A stretch of DNA of 14,094 nucleotides, taken from assembly GCA_000316135.1 (NCBI GenBank), contig JH993986.1:1-14094 (forward strand), in the 5' to 3' direction. Source of the DNA: Trachipleistophora hominis. Taxonomy: Eukaryota; Microsporidia; Pleistophoridae. A model generated the notes under the pieces. It searched no databases and had not been told where the DNA came from. It saw only the letters and a program-made list of their open reading frames with translations. The position numbers and the translations under genes were made by a program. Position 1 is the first letter of the stretch; each line of letters begins with the position of its first letter. Shown piece by piece: positions 7,282-14,094 of the stretch.

Positions 7282-8910
7282 ATGTTTACCTCCATTTTTA
7301 GCCGCGAGCCGTACAATCGTCCCAAATACCGATATAGGTATCACTCGCCATATAAATTTCCGATTAGTGATCAACTTTATCGTTTGTGCCGTTTATCATG
7401 TTCAATTATTCCACCAATCCTAGCCTACCCATTTCCCAGCGAGATTTATTACAAGACAGTCTACAGTTTCTTCGCAAACAACGGTTATGTAGTTATGAAA
7501 CTTGGACAGTGGCTTGCCACACGGACCGATTTACTGTCCATCGGTTTGTGTAAAGTGCTCAGTACATTGCACAACGAAGCACCAGCGCATCCCTTTGTCG
7601 ATACGCTTGAAATTTTGAGGAATGAAATGTACGATATTTCACTTTTCCACTTTGTTACACATAAACCAATTGGTTCTGGATCCGTCGCCCAGGTATATAA
7701 AGTGATTATAAATGATGAAATACGAACCTTTTCATTTTTTTGGAAACATCTTTTCAACTTTCCTCAAAATTTTTTTCTGACGGACAGCAGACAAATTGAT
7801 ACCAAGCTTGATAGAACGAAAAATTCTAGGGAGATTTTAAGAAAACATGGCCATAAAACGCTTGCTATTAAAATAATACATCCGAATACAACCAAAGATG
7901 TTTATTTAGATTGTCAGATTCTCACAAATGCTGCAAAGGTCCTGAGCGTAATTCCTGCGCTATCATGTTTGAACATAAATGAGCAAATATTGCACTTTCA
8001 GAATGAAATTCTTAAACAAATTGATCTTACTGGGGAAGAACGAAATATGAAAGTAATGAGACATTTGACCCGATATGATAAAAATATTCTTATAGCTGAA
8101 CCAATTATGGCAACTAAAAATGTGTTAATTATGGAATATCTTGAGGGTGAATCAATAGTGTCTCGTTCTGGGAGAATGTCGAATCAAATCGACAACAATC
8201 GAACTAATAATGAGAAAACAGGTTTGCCTCTACACGATACAAAAAATGAGTCTTCCAAAGAATTTTCTAAAAATAAAAATATGAACTTTGGCCTGTTCAA
8301 AAAGCAGAACCACTCTTTGTCCGTTACAGCGCTAACATTTTTCGTCAAATCGCTTTTTTATAATGAGTTCATCCATACAGATCTTCATCCAGGCAATGTC
8401 TCTGTCACAAAATCGAATAAGCTCATACTGTATGATTTTGGACTCACAAAATTCTTGTCGCATGCTGAACACCGGAACCTTATTGATTTATTTTGTTCGT
8501 TATTCATTGAAAAAAATGGTTTAATAGTGGGAGATTTGCTGGTTGAAAGGTTAGCATGTAACAAAAACGTTGATAAGAAGAAGTTTCGAGGTGAAATTAA
8601 TGAATTAATTAATCACTACTTTAAACAGGTTCTGAGGATGAATGGAAATAGCACCAGAAATGATGCGTATATGATAACAAAAGAATACGGGTTTAAAGCT
8701 ATAAGACTGTTTAATAAGTACAATGTTAAAATTGATTATAAGTACAACCAGTTGTTTGTAACAGCCTTTTGTTTTGATGGCATACTCCGACAGATACAGC
8801 CCGATTGTACTTTCTACGGTGAACTGGATCAGTTAATCTGGAAATTCGGGCCAACGTTGTATCTTTTAAAACAACACATGGTTCGAAAACTGTTTGGTTT
8901 GGGTAAATGA
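7282..8910 (+). CDS. ABC1/UbiB-fold atypical kinase, ADCK2/Cqd1-like, probably mitosomal
   Basis: A 542-residue member of the ABC1/ADCK/UbiB family. The signature KxGQ motif is at 73-76 (KLGQW). The loop that is Ala-rich in other ABC1 proteins reads PIGSGSVAQVYK at 129-140, as in ADCK2. Lys197 (AIKIIHP) is the beta-3 lysine, KQIDLTGEERN is at 245-255, HTDLHPGN at 365-372, and DFG at 385-387. The long insert between the loop and beta-3 (about 145-190) is also an ADCK2-type feature. A second insert (about 295-345), polar and low-complexity, separates the hinge from the catalytic loop. Family members act in the mitochondrial inner membrane or intermembrane space in coenzyme Q and lipid homeostasis. 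The basic Arg/Tyr-rich N-terminus (1-25) could be an organelle-targeting sequence. Catalytic residues are intact. Because mitosomes of known microsporidia lack coenzyme Q synthesis, a lipid role is more likely; that is inference. Confidence 0.9.
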   Translation: MFTSIFSREPYNRPKYRYRYHSPYKFPISDQLYRLCRLSCSIIPPILAYPFPSEIYYKTVYSFFANNGYVVMKLGQWLATRTDLLSIGLCKVLSTLHNEAPAHPFVDTLEILRNEMYDISLFHFVTHKPIGSGSVAQVYKVIINDEIRTFSFFWKHLFNFPQNFFLTDSRQIDTKLDRTKNSREILRKHGHKTLAIKIIHPNTTKDVYLDCQILTNAAKVLSVIPALSCLNINEQILHFQNEILKQIDLTGEERNMKVMRHLTRYDKNILIAEPIMATKNVLIMEYLEGESIVSRSGRMSNQIDNNRTNNEKTGLPLHDTKNESSKEFSKNKNMNFGLFKKQNHSLSVTALTFFVKSLFYNEFIHTDLHPGNVSVTKSNKLILYDFGLTKFLSHAEHRNLIDLFCSLFIEKNGLIVGDLLVERLACNKNVDKKKFRGEINELINHYFKQVLRMNGNSTRNDAYMITKEYGFKAIRLFNKYNVKIDYKYNQLFVTAFCFDGILRQIQPDCTFYGELDQLIWKFGPTLYLLKQHMVRKLFGLGK

Positions 8911-9181
8911 TTGTGACAAAACAAGTCATTACGGTATATTTATAATGTGATTAAGATTATTGATAAAACTAATAACCAAACTTAAATAACGTTGTCGATC
9001 ACTATAGCCTATGTTAGATGCAGGGGAACATTCACGAATACACACCAATAGCTAATTATTGGCAATCCTAACGTAAGAAATAAATACTACGAAAAACAAT
9101 ACACAGAAAGCAGTAATAGCCCTTAACAATACGTGGTGTTAAAAACGTATCTAAGTATAACACAGGAATACAGATTTCATT
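8911..9181. other. 3' intergenic region between convergent genes
   Basis: 271 bases separate the stops of the ABC1-family kinase (+) and the MscS channel (-). A small hairpin, CCAATA (9045-9050) and TATTGG (9057-9062) with a 6-base loop, sits about midway. No terminator or gene can be assigned with confidence. Confidence 0.5.
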
Positions 9182-10963
9182 TTAGTTAGTACCACACATG
9201 TCCATAAATAATTCATCATTGACGCTAACACCGTCAACCTTGACGGGTGTATCCATTGGTAAATACGTAATATTGAGTTCTGTAAGGTATTCTATAAGAT
9301 ATTGCATGAAGAGAGTGTGCCTTTTCCAACGATACAGCCCTATCTGGAAATTAGCTGAGTGTGTAACGTAGACAACCAGCTTCATCTTGTTACTGTTTTC
9401 AATACCAACAACATTACATGTTATGCTTGGATAATCATCGCGATGTTTCTTTGCCAGACTTTTAAATTTCTTTTTTAATTCATCGATCTTGCTCACGGGT
9501 GTATTAGAGGCTATAATTACGAAGATCTCCCATTTCTGTGCTTCACTTCGTCTGTAGTTTTTAGTGATATGGTTTGCCAGCCATTTGTTACTTATTGAGA
9601 TCAGCTCACCATTCCATTTTTGCAGTGTTGTGTTGTATAGATTTATTTTCTGAACCATATGAGTGTCACCTCGAATCACTATACGATCACCTGAATCAAA
9701 TGGATGCGAATATATGATAAAAATGAAAGAAGTGAGGGGATCTTTCAGAATAGCGAGAAAGCCGAACAGTAGCATAGGTGTGGGGATTCGTAAGTAAGGG
9801 ATTTTCATCTTTAAAAGAAGAGGCGAGAGGGAAAGAATGATGACTAAAATTATAAGAGCTGAAAAAGTGGTAAGCACCTTCTTCAAATGTTTATAATCGT
9901 CTATTGAGGAGTGCAAATGCCCTCGTTCGATGTTGAGCTGTCTGATGTTCCATCGAAAATTGTCATAAACAACATCACCATGGATGCCGTGTGAGATCAT
10001 GCGATAGATCTCTATCGCATGTTGTACTTCAAAACGTTTTCTGAGGGACTGAACGGTAATTGTTCCCAGAAGGCTCGGATCGTAGTTCTTTTTGCTGTGC
10101 TGCTGTTCGTCAAATATGGTTCGAAACCGGTATTTTTTGGCAATCCTTGCCAATTCATCATTGGGAAGTTGTTTAACGGTTTTAAAGTTCTCAAGATGAG
10201 ATAAAGTTGGAACTTTTGTGATTGTCTTCAACATCCTAATGCCTTGATGGCTCACAATATCAAACTCATTGTCGTTTCGAGTTCTATAAAATAATTGTTC
10301 AGTGCCCGATTCCGAAGTTTCGTCGATTATATTTTCCCCAATTTCATTTCGATCGAAACCAAGAAAATCTGCCAGTTCATCTCTGTTGAGGTCCTTCAAA
10401 GGTTCCCTCCTAATTTGACCAGGTCGTTTTTTTCCTGACCAACGTCTAAACGACATCTCTGGATCTAGCGATACAGGTTGTCCTCGTTTCCAAAAGGTCT
10501 TGACTGTCTCATGGTGTGTATCCAGTTCGCTTTGCTTAAGCATTCCCAATTCAAACAACACGTATTTCTCAAATTTTAGAACATTCTTCATAACACCACT
10601 GTCCAATCGTGCACGGTACATATCCTTGGCATACTCAACCATATATGCCCTATAAATGTCTATAATGGCCACTAGTGCCAAAATCACGAAACACATTATG
10701 TAGTGTTCAAACGGCTTGATTACATTTATAGCAACAATGATCGATATTATACAGTAATATTTAAATATTCTCGATAAAACTCGAAAATATATGCCTATCT
10801 CTAGTTCGTTAATCATACAACTGAAGACATATGGTGATACCAGACCAAATATTAAAACACCACAAAATGATACAGTTTTTATCTTTGATATATAGAAGGC
10901 AAACACAGAAACGGTGTGTAGTGCGACGAGCGTCAATGTAAGAATTGTAAGATACATTTCCAT
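9182..10963 (-). CDS. MscS-family mechanosensitive channel, eukaryotic (Msy/MSL) type
   Basis: The protein has 593 residues. Hydrophobic segments lie at about 4-24, 31-50, 65-82, 86-104, 363-384 and 395-417; the last is the pore-lining helix that leads into the MscS beta domain. The core signature is clear: FGFLAILKDPLTSFIF, then HPFDSGDRIVI at 420-430, VQKINLYNTTLQKWNGE at 437-453, and SNKWLANHITKNYRRS at 458-473. The long soluble loop between membrane segments 4 and 5 (105-360) and its end before TM5 (RKRFEVQHAIEIYRMISHG through IDDYKHLKKVL) match the layout of fungal Msy and plant MSL channels, not short bacterial MscS. The EF-hand-like region of Msy proteins is not recognisable. The likely role is release of osmolytes under membrane tension in the parasite's surface or internal membranes. 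The start is the first of two ATGs (M1, M3), with CCC 12-14 bases upstream. Confidence 0.92.
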   Translation of the reverse strand: MEMYLTILTLTLVALHTVSVFAFYISKIKTVSFCGVLIFGLVSPYVFSCMINELEIGIYFRVLSRIFKYYCIISIIVAINVIKPFEHYIMCFVILALVAIIDIYRAYMVEYAKDMYRARLDSGVMKNVLKFEKYVLFELGMLKQSELDTHHETVKTFWKRGQPVSLDPEMSFRRWSGKKRPGQIRREPLKDLNRDELADFLGFDRNEIGENIIDETSESGTEQLFYRTRNDNEFDIVSHQGIRMLKTITKVPTLSHLENFKTVKQLPNDELARIAKKYRFRTIFDEQQHSKKNYDPSLLGTITVQSLRKRFEVQHAIEIYRMISHGIHGDVVYDNFRWNIRQLNIERGHLHSSIDDYKHLKKVLTTFSALIILVIILSLSPLLLKMKIPYLRIPTPMLLFGFLAILKDPLTSFIFIIYSHPFDSGDRIVIRGDTHMVQKINLYNTTLQKWNGELISISNKWLANHITKNYRRSEAQKWEIFVIIASNTPVSKIDELKKKFKSLAKKHRDDYPSITCNVVGIENSNKMKLVVYVTHSANFQIGLYRWKRHTLFMQYLIEYLTELNITYLPMDTPVKVDGVSVNDELFMDMCGTN

Positions 10964-10974
10964 TTTTTTAAAAA

Positions 10975-10977
10975 GGG
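10975..10977 (-). promoter_or_regulatory. C-rich start-proximal motif of the MscS channel gene
   Basis: On the minus strand CACCC is followed by an 11-base T/A run and then the ATG at 10963, so the C triplet lies 12-14 bases upstream. Confidence 0.5.
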
Positions 10978-11357
10978 TGATGTTTATGGTTGATTCTTAA
11001 AGGAGAGTACAACTGTTTGCATGTTTATCGTTTGCAAAAAAATTAATGTTTTGTAAGTATCATTTCTAGAAACCATTTATTTCGCCGTACATGTCTTATT
11101 TTTACAAATCGTACTCAAAAATATTTATTCTAGCCCTTTGTCGAATATTGATAGACTAGCTGCACTATTCCGTTTTTAAAACAAAGATTTGAACTATAGT
11201 GCGCTCAATAATATATGTTCTGTCTTTTAACTTCATTTTATGACAGCCATTTTCACATTGTTTTCGTTTCATAATGGGGCTAAAAAATAAATATTTAGGC
11301 GGGTACCTTCTCGCTGGGTATTGATTGTAAATTATTCGCGGAATTAGTTTCAAAACA

Positions 11358-11460
11358 TTTTTTTAAGACTGAAAATTAGTTTAATTATTTCCTTCATACA
11401 CACCACCTAATCAAACATATTCTTCTGGCCCGCTGGGATCGACCATGGCCACCGGCTTTT
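11358..11460 (-). repeat. Dispersed ~100-bp repeat, copy C (tandem with D)
   Basis: On the + strand seven T (11358-11364) are followed by AAAATTAGTTTAATTATTTCC (11372 on), a middle CACCACCTAATCAAACATAT, then TCTTCTGGCCCGCTGGGATC and GACCATGGCCACCGGCTTTT ending at 11460. The 3' block is nearly identical in pattern to copies B and D. Copy D starts two bases later, so the pair is head-to-tail. Confidence 0.75.
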
Positions 11461-11461
11461 A

Positions 11462-11559
11462 TTTTTTTAAAAAAGCCAGTTTGATTATCACCTCACACAA
11501 CAACATCCAACCAAACTAACTTTCTTGGACTGCTGAGACCGATCATGGTCACCGGCTTT
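11462..11559 (-). repeat. Dispersed ~100-bp repeat, copy D, best preserved ends
   Basis: Seven T (11462-11468) are followed by AAAAAAGCCAGT, TTGATTATCACCTCACACAA, CATCCAACCAAACTAAC, then CTTGGACTGCTGAGACCGA and TCATGGTCACCGGCTTT ending at 11559. AAAGCCAGT (11472-11480) and ACCGGCTTT (11551-11559) are near-perfect terminal inverted repeats (8 of 9). Read on the minus strand, the copy ends CTGGC, six T, then an A run. Confidence 0.75.
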
Positions 11560-11560
11560 G

Positions 11561-11728
11561 GTTAACAGCGGAAATTAGTGCGTTGCCTCGCGCAATAACT
11601 TCGCGCGCACCCTCATAACAACAGAAAGGCATGTTGCAACCGCAACAGTGACCCTAACATGCAAGTTATGGCTTATGTGACCACGCTTCCAGGAGTACCC
11701 CAAGAAACTCTTCGCCTCGGGGATTTTT
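11561..11728. other. GC-rich island with inverted repeats and an oligo-T end
   Basis: Unlike its AT-rich surroundings, this stretch is close to half G+C. It holds several complementary pairs: GTGCG/CGCAC around 11578-11610, ATAACTT (11595-11601) with AAGTTAT (11663-11669), GCATGTT (11629-11635) with AACATGC (11656-11662), and CCCC (11698-11701) with GGGG (11719-11722) just before TTTTT at 11724-11728. That could be a structured RNA read on the + strand with a Pol III-type stop. I could not match it to RNase P, SRP, U6 or tRNA. It abuts repeat copy D and may be part of an insertion. Confidence 0.35.
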
Positions 11729-11745
11729 ATTGAATGGTAATTCAT
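11575..11745 (-). CDS. Possible 56-residue open frame in the GC-rich island
   Basis: On the minus strand an ATG at 11745-11743 opens 56 codons to a TAA at 11577-11575, covering the GC-rich island almost exactly. It includes SIKIPEAKSFLGYSWKRGH near the start and a Val/Ala/Leu-rich stretch (HVRVTVAVATCLSVVMRVR) that could form a membrane segment. There is no CCC motif, and I recognise no family. The coincidence of frame and GC shift is suggestive, but GC-rich DNA has fewer stops by chance, so this competes with the structured-RNA reading. Confidence 0.2.
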   Translation of the reverse strand: MNYHSIKIPEAKSFLGYSWKRGHISHNLHVRVTVAVATCLSVVMRVRAKLLREATH

Positions 11746-12154
11746 TCCTGTCAACCTTTTATTCAGCCAAAACTTTGGTGCTAGAATGAAAACATGAGAA
11801 TAAATTCTTGGAAAGCTGGATGGTGATTAATGTGCTTGAGAACAATTTGGGCTAATAATAAATTCAGGTGGTATAATTGTAAATAGAAGATATATGATAG
11901 AAATAGTGATGTAAAGGTGGAAAAAAGCTGCTGCTTTGAAGGGAATCCTATATACGGATTAAATAAATAACTTACATATTAAAGTAAATCACAATTATCT
12001 AATAATCAATACATATAATTTTTCAAAACATAATTACGATATCAAAGTAAAAATTTTGAAAGGTTTATATGAGCAGTAAATCGTAAACCTTCAGAACCAA
12101 CCTAAGCAATTCACGGCTCAATACACTAAATGGAACTTTCAAGTTATTTAATAA

Positions 12155-12526
12155 CTAGGAGGCAATATTAATCTGACCATAAGAATCAAAGCTGTACCAC
12201 ACAGTATCGGTACTATTTTCAGCGTAGCCCAATTGCTGAGCTATTGTACTGGACTTTGAAACGTTATTTACTACGAAGCCAAGATAACCCGTCGAATCAA
12301 AATTATAATTCTTATCCCTTTTTACCTCATCAGTGCTTGTATCGCCTTTATAATAGCGATTGCGACATGGCCTAATAGGCACTAGCGAAATGTATCCGAA
12401 GGATATGAACTGGAAATGATCCCATTGCGCAGATGTGAAAACAAAATCTCCTTTGGATTCAAAGTATAAATATGCAGGATCAAAGCTATCTAATGATATT
12501 TTTTTTGCCTGATAAAGCCCTTCCAC
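12155..12526 (-). CDS. 3' part of the split secreted-protein gene (no own start codon)
   Basis: This open frame is the -1 continuation of the upstream gene part. It has no ATG anywhere: the first codon given is a GTG, and the frame really opens just after a TAA at 12566-12568, inside the upstream part. The coordinate 12526 is therefore nominal. It carries four more copies of the short aromatic-FDS-x-G motif found at the end of the upstream part: YFESKGDFVF (21-30), FQFISFGYISLV (38-49), NYNFDSTGYLGFVV (73-86) and WYSFDSYGQINI (110-121). The shared motifs make it nearly certain that both parts descend from one gene. Alone it would not be translated from an ATG. Confidence 0.75.
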   Translation of the reverse strand: MEGLYQAKKISLDSFDPAYLYFESKGDFVFTSAQWDHFQFISFGYISLVPIRPCRNRYYKGDTSTDEVKRDKNYNFDSTGYLGFVVNNVSKSSTIAQQLGYAENSTDTVWYSFDSYGQINIAS

Positions 12527-13569
12527 AAATTCGTGAACGGTCTTTTTTTCGCGTAAACATTGATATTACCATTTGAATCAAAATTAAACCAAGGTGTATA
12601 CTTTTTTTCCTCGAATGTGACAGGTTTTGAGTTAGCATCGGTGTTATACAAAAAAAACCGTATCTGTCCCTTAGATGTAAATTCTGAAGAGAATTTGGCC
12701 CCGACCAATTCCAACTTTGAGATTATGTTCCTAACAACATGGTCGATCTGTGCATTAAGAGTTTCATGCCGGGCTACCAGGTTGCTTTTCAGGTATCTAA
12801 ATTCATTTGTAAGATAATCTTGACATTCATTTTCGAATTTATTCAACACGTCGGTAAGCGAAAGTGATAATTGTTCTGCCTTATTTTGTTCATCAGCTGT
12901 TTTGGTGATGCTTGGCTCAGCTTGAAGTATTTTTTCGTTTAGTTCCTTCAATTGTTCCATAGTTGAACCAAGAGCATCCTTAATTTTCTTATCCAGAGGG
13001 TTGACGAGATTTGGATCAGTAACCTGTAACAATTCTGATTTGTTGATTTCTGGGGTCTCGTCTTGTCGGTGACTATGCTGTACGTTAACCGTTCCTTGTA
13101 TTTTGTTTTCTAGGTCTTCCGGTTTTTTAAGATTAAAATAAGCCTTAGATCTGATTCTGACGTCAAAGTAGTTGTTAATTGCCGGCATGTGTTTTTCGAC
13201 AATAGAGATGGAAGTGCCAGAAGAGCTACTTTTGTCTTTCAAAATATTTGCTAGTTCCTTACCATAGTTCTTTAATTTATCTTTTAAGTCTTGAGAGATA
13301 TAGTTTTTCTCAGATTCTATGTCAGAAAGAACATCCCGATGCATCAAGTTGGTGAATGTTTTTAGCTCGTTAGCCGTTTCCCGTGAAAATTTATTCTGCC
13401 AAGCGATTTCTTTTTGCAATTTGACGAGCCTTGGATCATCTGAAGACTTTGGTAGGTCAGCTTGACTTATTTTATTATTAACCGCTACCAATTCAGCGTT
13501 GACTAAAGTTAAACATAAAATTATCTTTACGACAAAAGTGTTTATAAGTGCCATTTCAATAGTTTTCAT
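12490..13569 (-). CDS. 5' part of a secreted coiled-coil protein, frame broken at an A7 run
   Basis: The protein has 359 residues as read, with a clear signal peptide (MKTIEMALINTFVVKIILCL through VNA, cut likely after Ala25; Met7 is an alternative start). Residues 45-290 are polar, helix-rich and Lys/Glu/Leu-heptad-like, suggesting coiled coil. Two copies of a beta-like motif follow: FTSKGQIRFFLY (298-308 region) and WFNFDSNGNINVYA (327-340). Right after this, at Lys341-342, the frame loses its similarity and ends 17 codons later. The -1 frame carries four more copies of the motif. A seven-A run (12543-12549) sits exactly at the switch. Without the break the product would be about 471 residues. 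No CCC motif precedes the ATG. Family unknown; a spore-wall, polar-tube or host-exported role would be speculation. Confidence refers to the gene, not its function. Confidence 0.85.
   Translation of the reverse strand: MKTIEMALINTFVVKIILCLTLVNAELVAVNNKISQADLPKSSDDPRLVKLQKEIAWQNKFSRETANELKTFTNLMHRDVLSDIESEKNYISQDLKDKLKNYGKELANILKDKSSSSGTSISIVEKHMPAINNYFDVRIRSKAYFNLKKPEDLENKIQGTVNVQHSHRQDETPEINKSELLQVTDPNLVNPLDKKIKDALGSTMEQLKELNEKILQAEPSITKTADEQNKAEQLSLSLTDVLNKFENECQDYLTNEFRYLKSNLVARHETLNAQIDHVVRNIISKLELVGAKFSSEFTSKGQIRFFLYNTDANSKPVTFEEKKYTPWFNFDSNGNINVYAKKRPFTNLWKGFIRQKKYH
12543..12549 (-). other. A7 run at the frame switch (frameshift, slippage or sequencing error)
   Basis: On the minus strand the bases read GCG-AAAAAAA-GACC. 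In the upstream frame this is GCG AAA AAA AGA. The A AAA AAG heptamer is the type used for -1 ribosomal slippage, and homopolymers are also where sequencing and polymerase slip most. One extra A would join the two open frames. Confidence 0.8.
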
Positions 13570-14094
13570 GTTATTTTTAAAGTTTTTAAATGATAAATTT
13601 TTGGATGTAAATATGTCCTATTTTGTAAATAATGATTAATTGCTAGAAATCATACCATATAAAGAAGGACAAATTTATCAGAGTGATTCAAACAATTAGA
13701 TCTCAAATATATTACTTGTAATCTATTATAAGTGCATATTAGTTGATCACCATAATTTTCTGAAATTTTTAAATCACAAACAAGTTACTAAATGGTACAA
13801 ATATAGCATTTTAAAAGTTTTTTACTGCATTTAGATACCACTTACGTTATTCCCAAATGGTGCTTGATAACTAAAATGATAAATGCTTCTAATAACAAAA
13901 TTATCTCAAAATTTTTTAGAAGAAGACGTCAACCGACAATTTCGACATTATTTTATATAATTTATTCAATAAATAGCAATACAAACATTGAAAAATCGGT
14001 CTATAAGAACGCTGTATCCAATTTTTATGCATAGTTACATAAAACAATGATGATAACATCATTATACATGGCCAGAATATAATATAAGCATTTT
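13570..14094. other. Right-end intergenic, nothing recognised
   Basis: This is very AT-rich sequence upstream of the split gene. Both strands were checked for starts: frames opened by ATGs near 14040-14090 stop within about 15 codons. The stretch just before the gene (TTTAAAAACTTTAAAAATAAC on the minus strand) is A/T only, with no C-rich triplet. Confidence 0.55.

Larger units (their letters stand above)
10964..12154. other. 1.2 kb intergenic region with tandem repeats and a GC-rich island
   Basis: No gene of normal length was found. 10964-11357 is AT-rich upstream sequence of the channel gene. 11358-11559 is a tandem pair of the dispersed repeat (copies C and D). 11561-11728 is an abnormally GC-rich island, listed separately. 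11750-12154 is AT-rich, with nothing recognisable before the stop of the split secreted-protein gene. Confidence 0.6.

Noticed and set aside
11165..11353. Minus-strand open frame of 62 codons, basic
   Set aside because: It begins with a TTG, not an ATG, has no start motif, and its right end runs up to repeat copy C. Composition alone is not enough.
11561..11728. RNase P, SRP or U6 RNA in the GC-rich island
   Set aside because: An ACAGAAA-like stretch was noticed at 11620-11626, but the other conserved regions of these RNAs were not found.
12155..12560. Ricin-B-type lectin (beta-trefoil) as the identity of the FDSxGxI repeat domain
   Set aside because: The W-x-F-x-S-x-G-x-I pattern is only loosely similar; the QxW motif is absent, so no family is assigned.
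12560..12817. Plus-strand open frame of 85 codons
   Set aside because: Antisense to the secreted coiled-coil gene; no motif of its own.
2234..13990. AATAGCAATA(A)CAAACAT shared at about 2234 and 13972
   Set aside because: A single short AT-rich match with a gap, easily chance; no flanking similarity.

Overview
The window looks like nuclear DNA of a microsporidian, or a close early-diverging fungal parasite. The DNA is AT-rich. The genes have no introns that I can see, and the proteins are shortened versions of eukaryotic families: a half-length Lsg1-type GTPase and a 258-residue CDK. There is a eukaryote-type MscS channel. Five of the genes carry a C-rich triplet (CCC) within about 15 bases upstream of their ATG, which is a known microsporidian start-site signal. 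Coding sequence covers only a little over half of the window, so this is one of the less compacted genomes in the group. I cannot name the species.

Layout, left to right. Positions 1-109 (-) hold the first 36 codons of a probable secreted protein cut by the window edge. 717-1682 (-) is a circularly permuted ribosome-biogenesis GTPase. 2280-3056 (-) is a Pho85/CDK5-like kinase. 3057-5340 is a 2.3 kb gene-poor stretch with repeats and inverted repeats. 5341-6744 (+) is an orphan, probably secreted, Cys-containing protein with an acidic tail. 7282-8910 (+) is an ABC1/UbiB-fold kinase of the ADCK2/Cqd1 type. It converges on 9182-10963 (-), the MscS-family channel. 10964-12154 has no firm gene but holds a tandem pair of a dispersed repeat and an unusual GC-rich island. 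12155-13569 (-) is a signal-peptide protein split into two reading frames at a run of seven A. The last 525 bases look empty.

The genes do not form one pathway. They cover ribosome maturation, cell regulation, a mitosome-type kinase, membrane tension or osmotic response, and three candidate secreted products.

The most interesting non-genic signal is a family of about 100-bp dispersed repeats: four reasonable copies, one diverged copy, and one possible inverted remnant. Each full copy starts (+ strand) with a T run of 7-8, then a conserved 5' block (GCCAGTTTRATTATCA) and a GC-rich 3' block ending in ACCGGCTTT. One copy is flanked by a perfect 9-bp direct repeat, and another by an imperfect 12-bp one. 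Read on the minus strand, this resembles a very small A-tailed retroposon; read as a short inverted-terminal-repeat element, it resembles a MITE. The second strong signal is the A7 frameshift in the C-terminal gene, which separates six copies of a short FDSxGxI-like motif into two frames.
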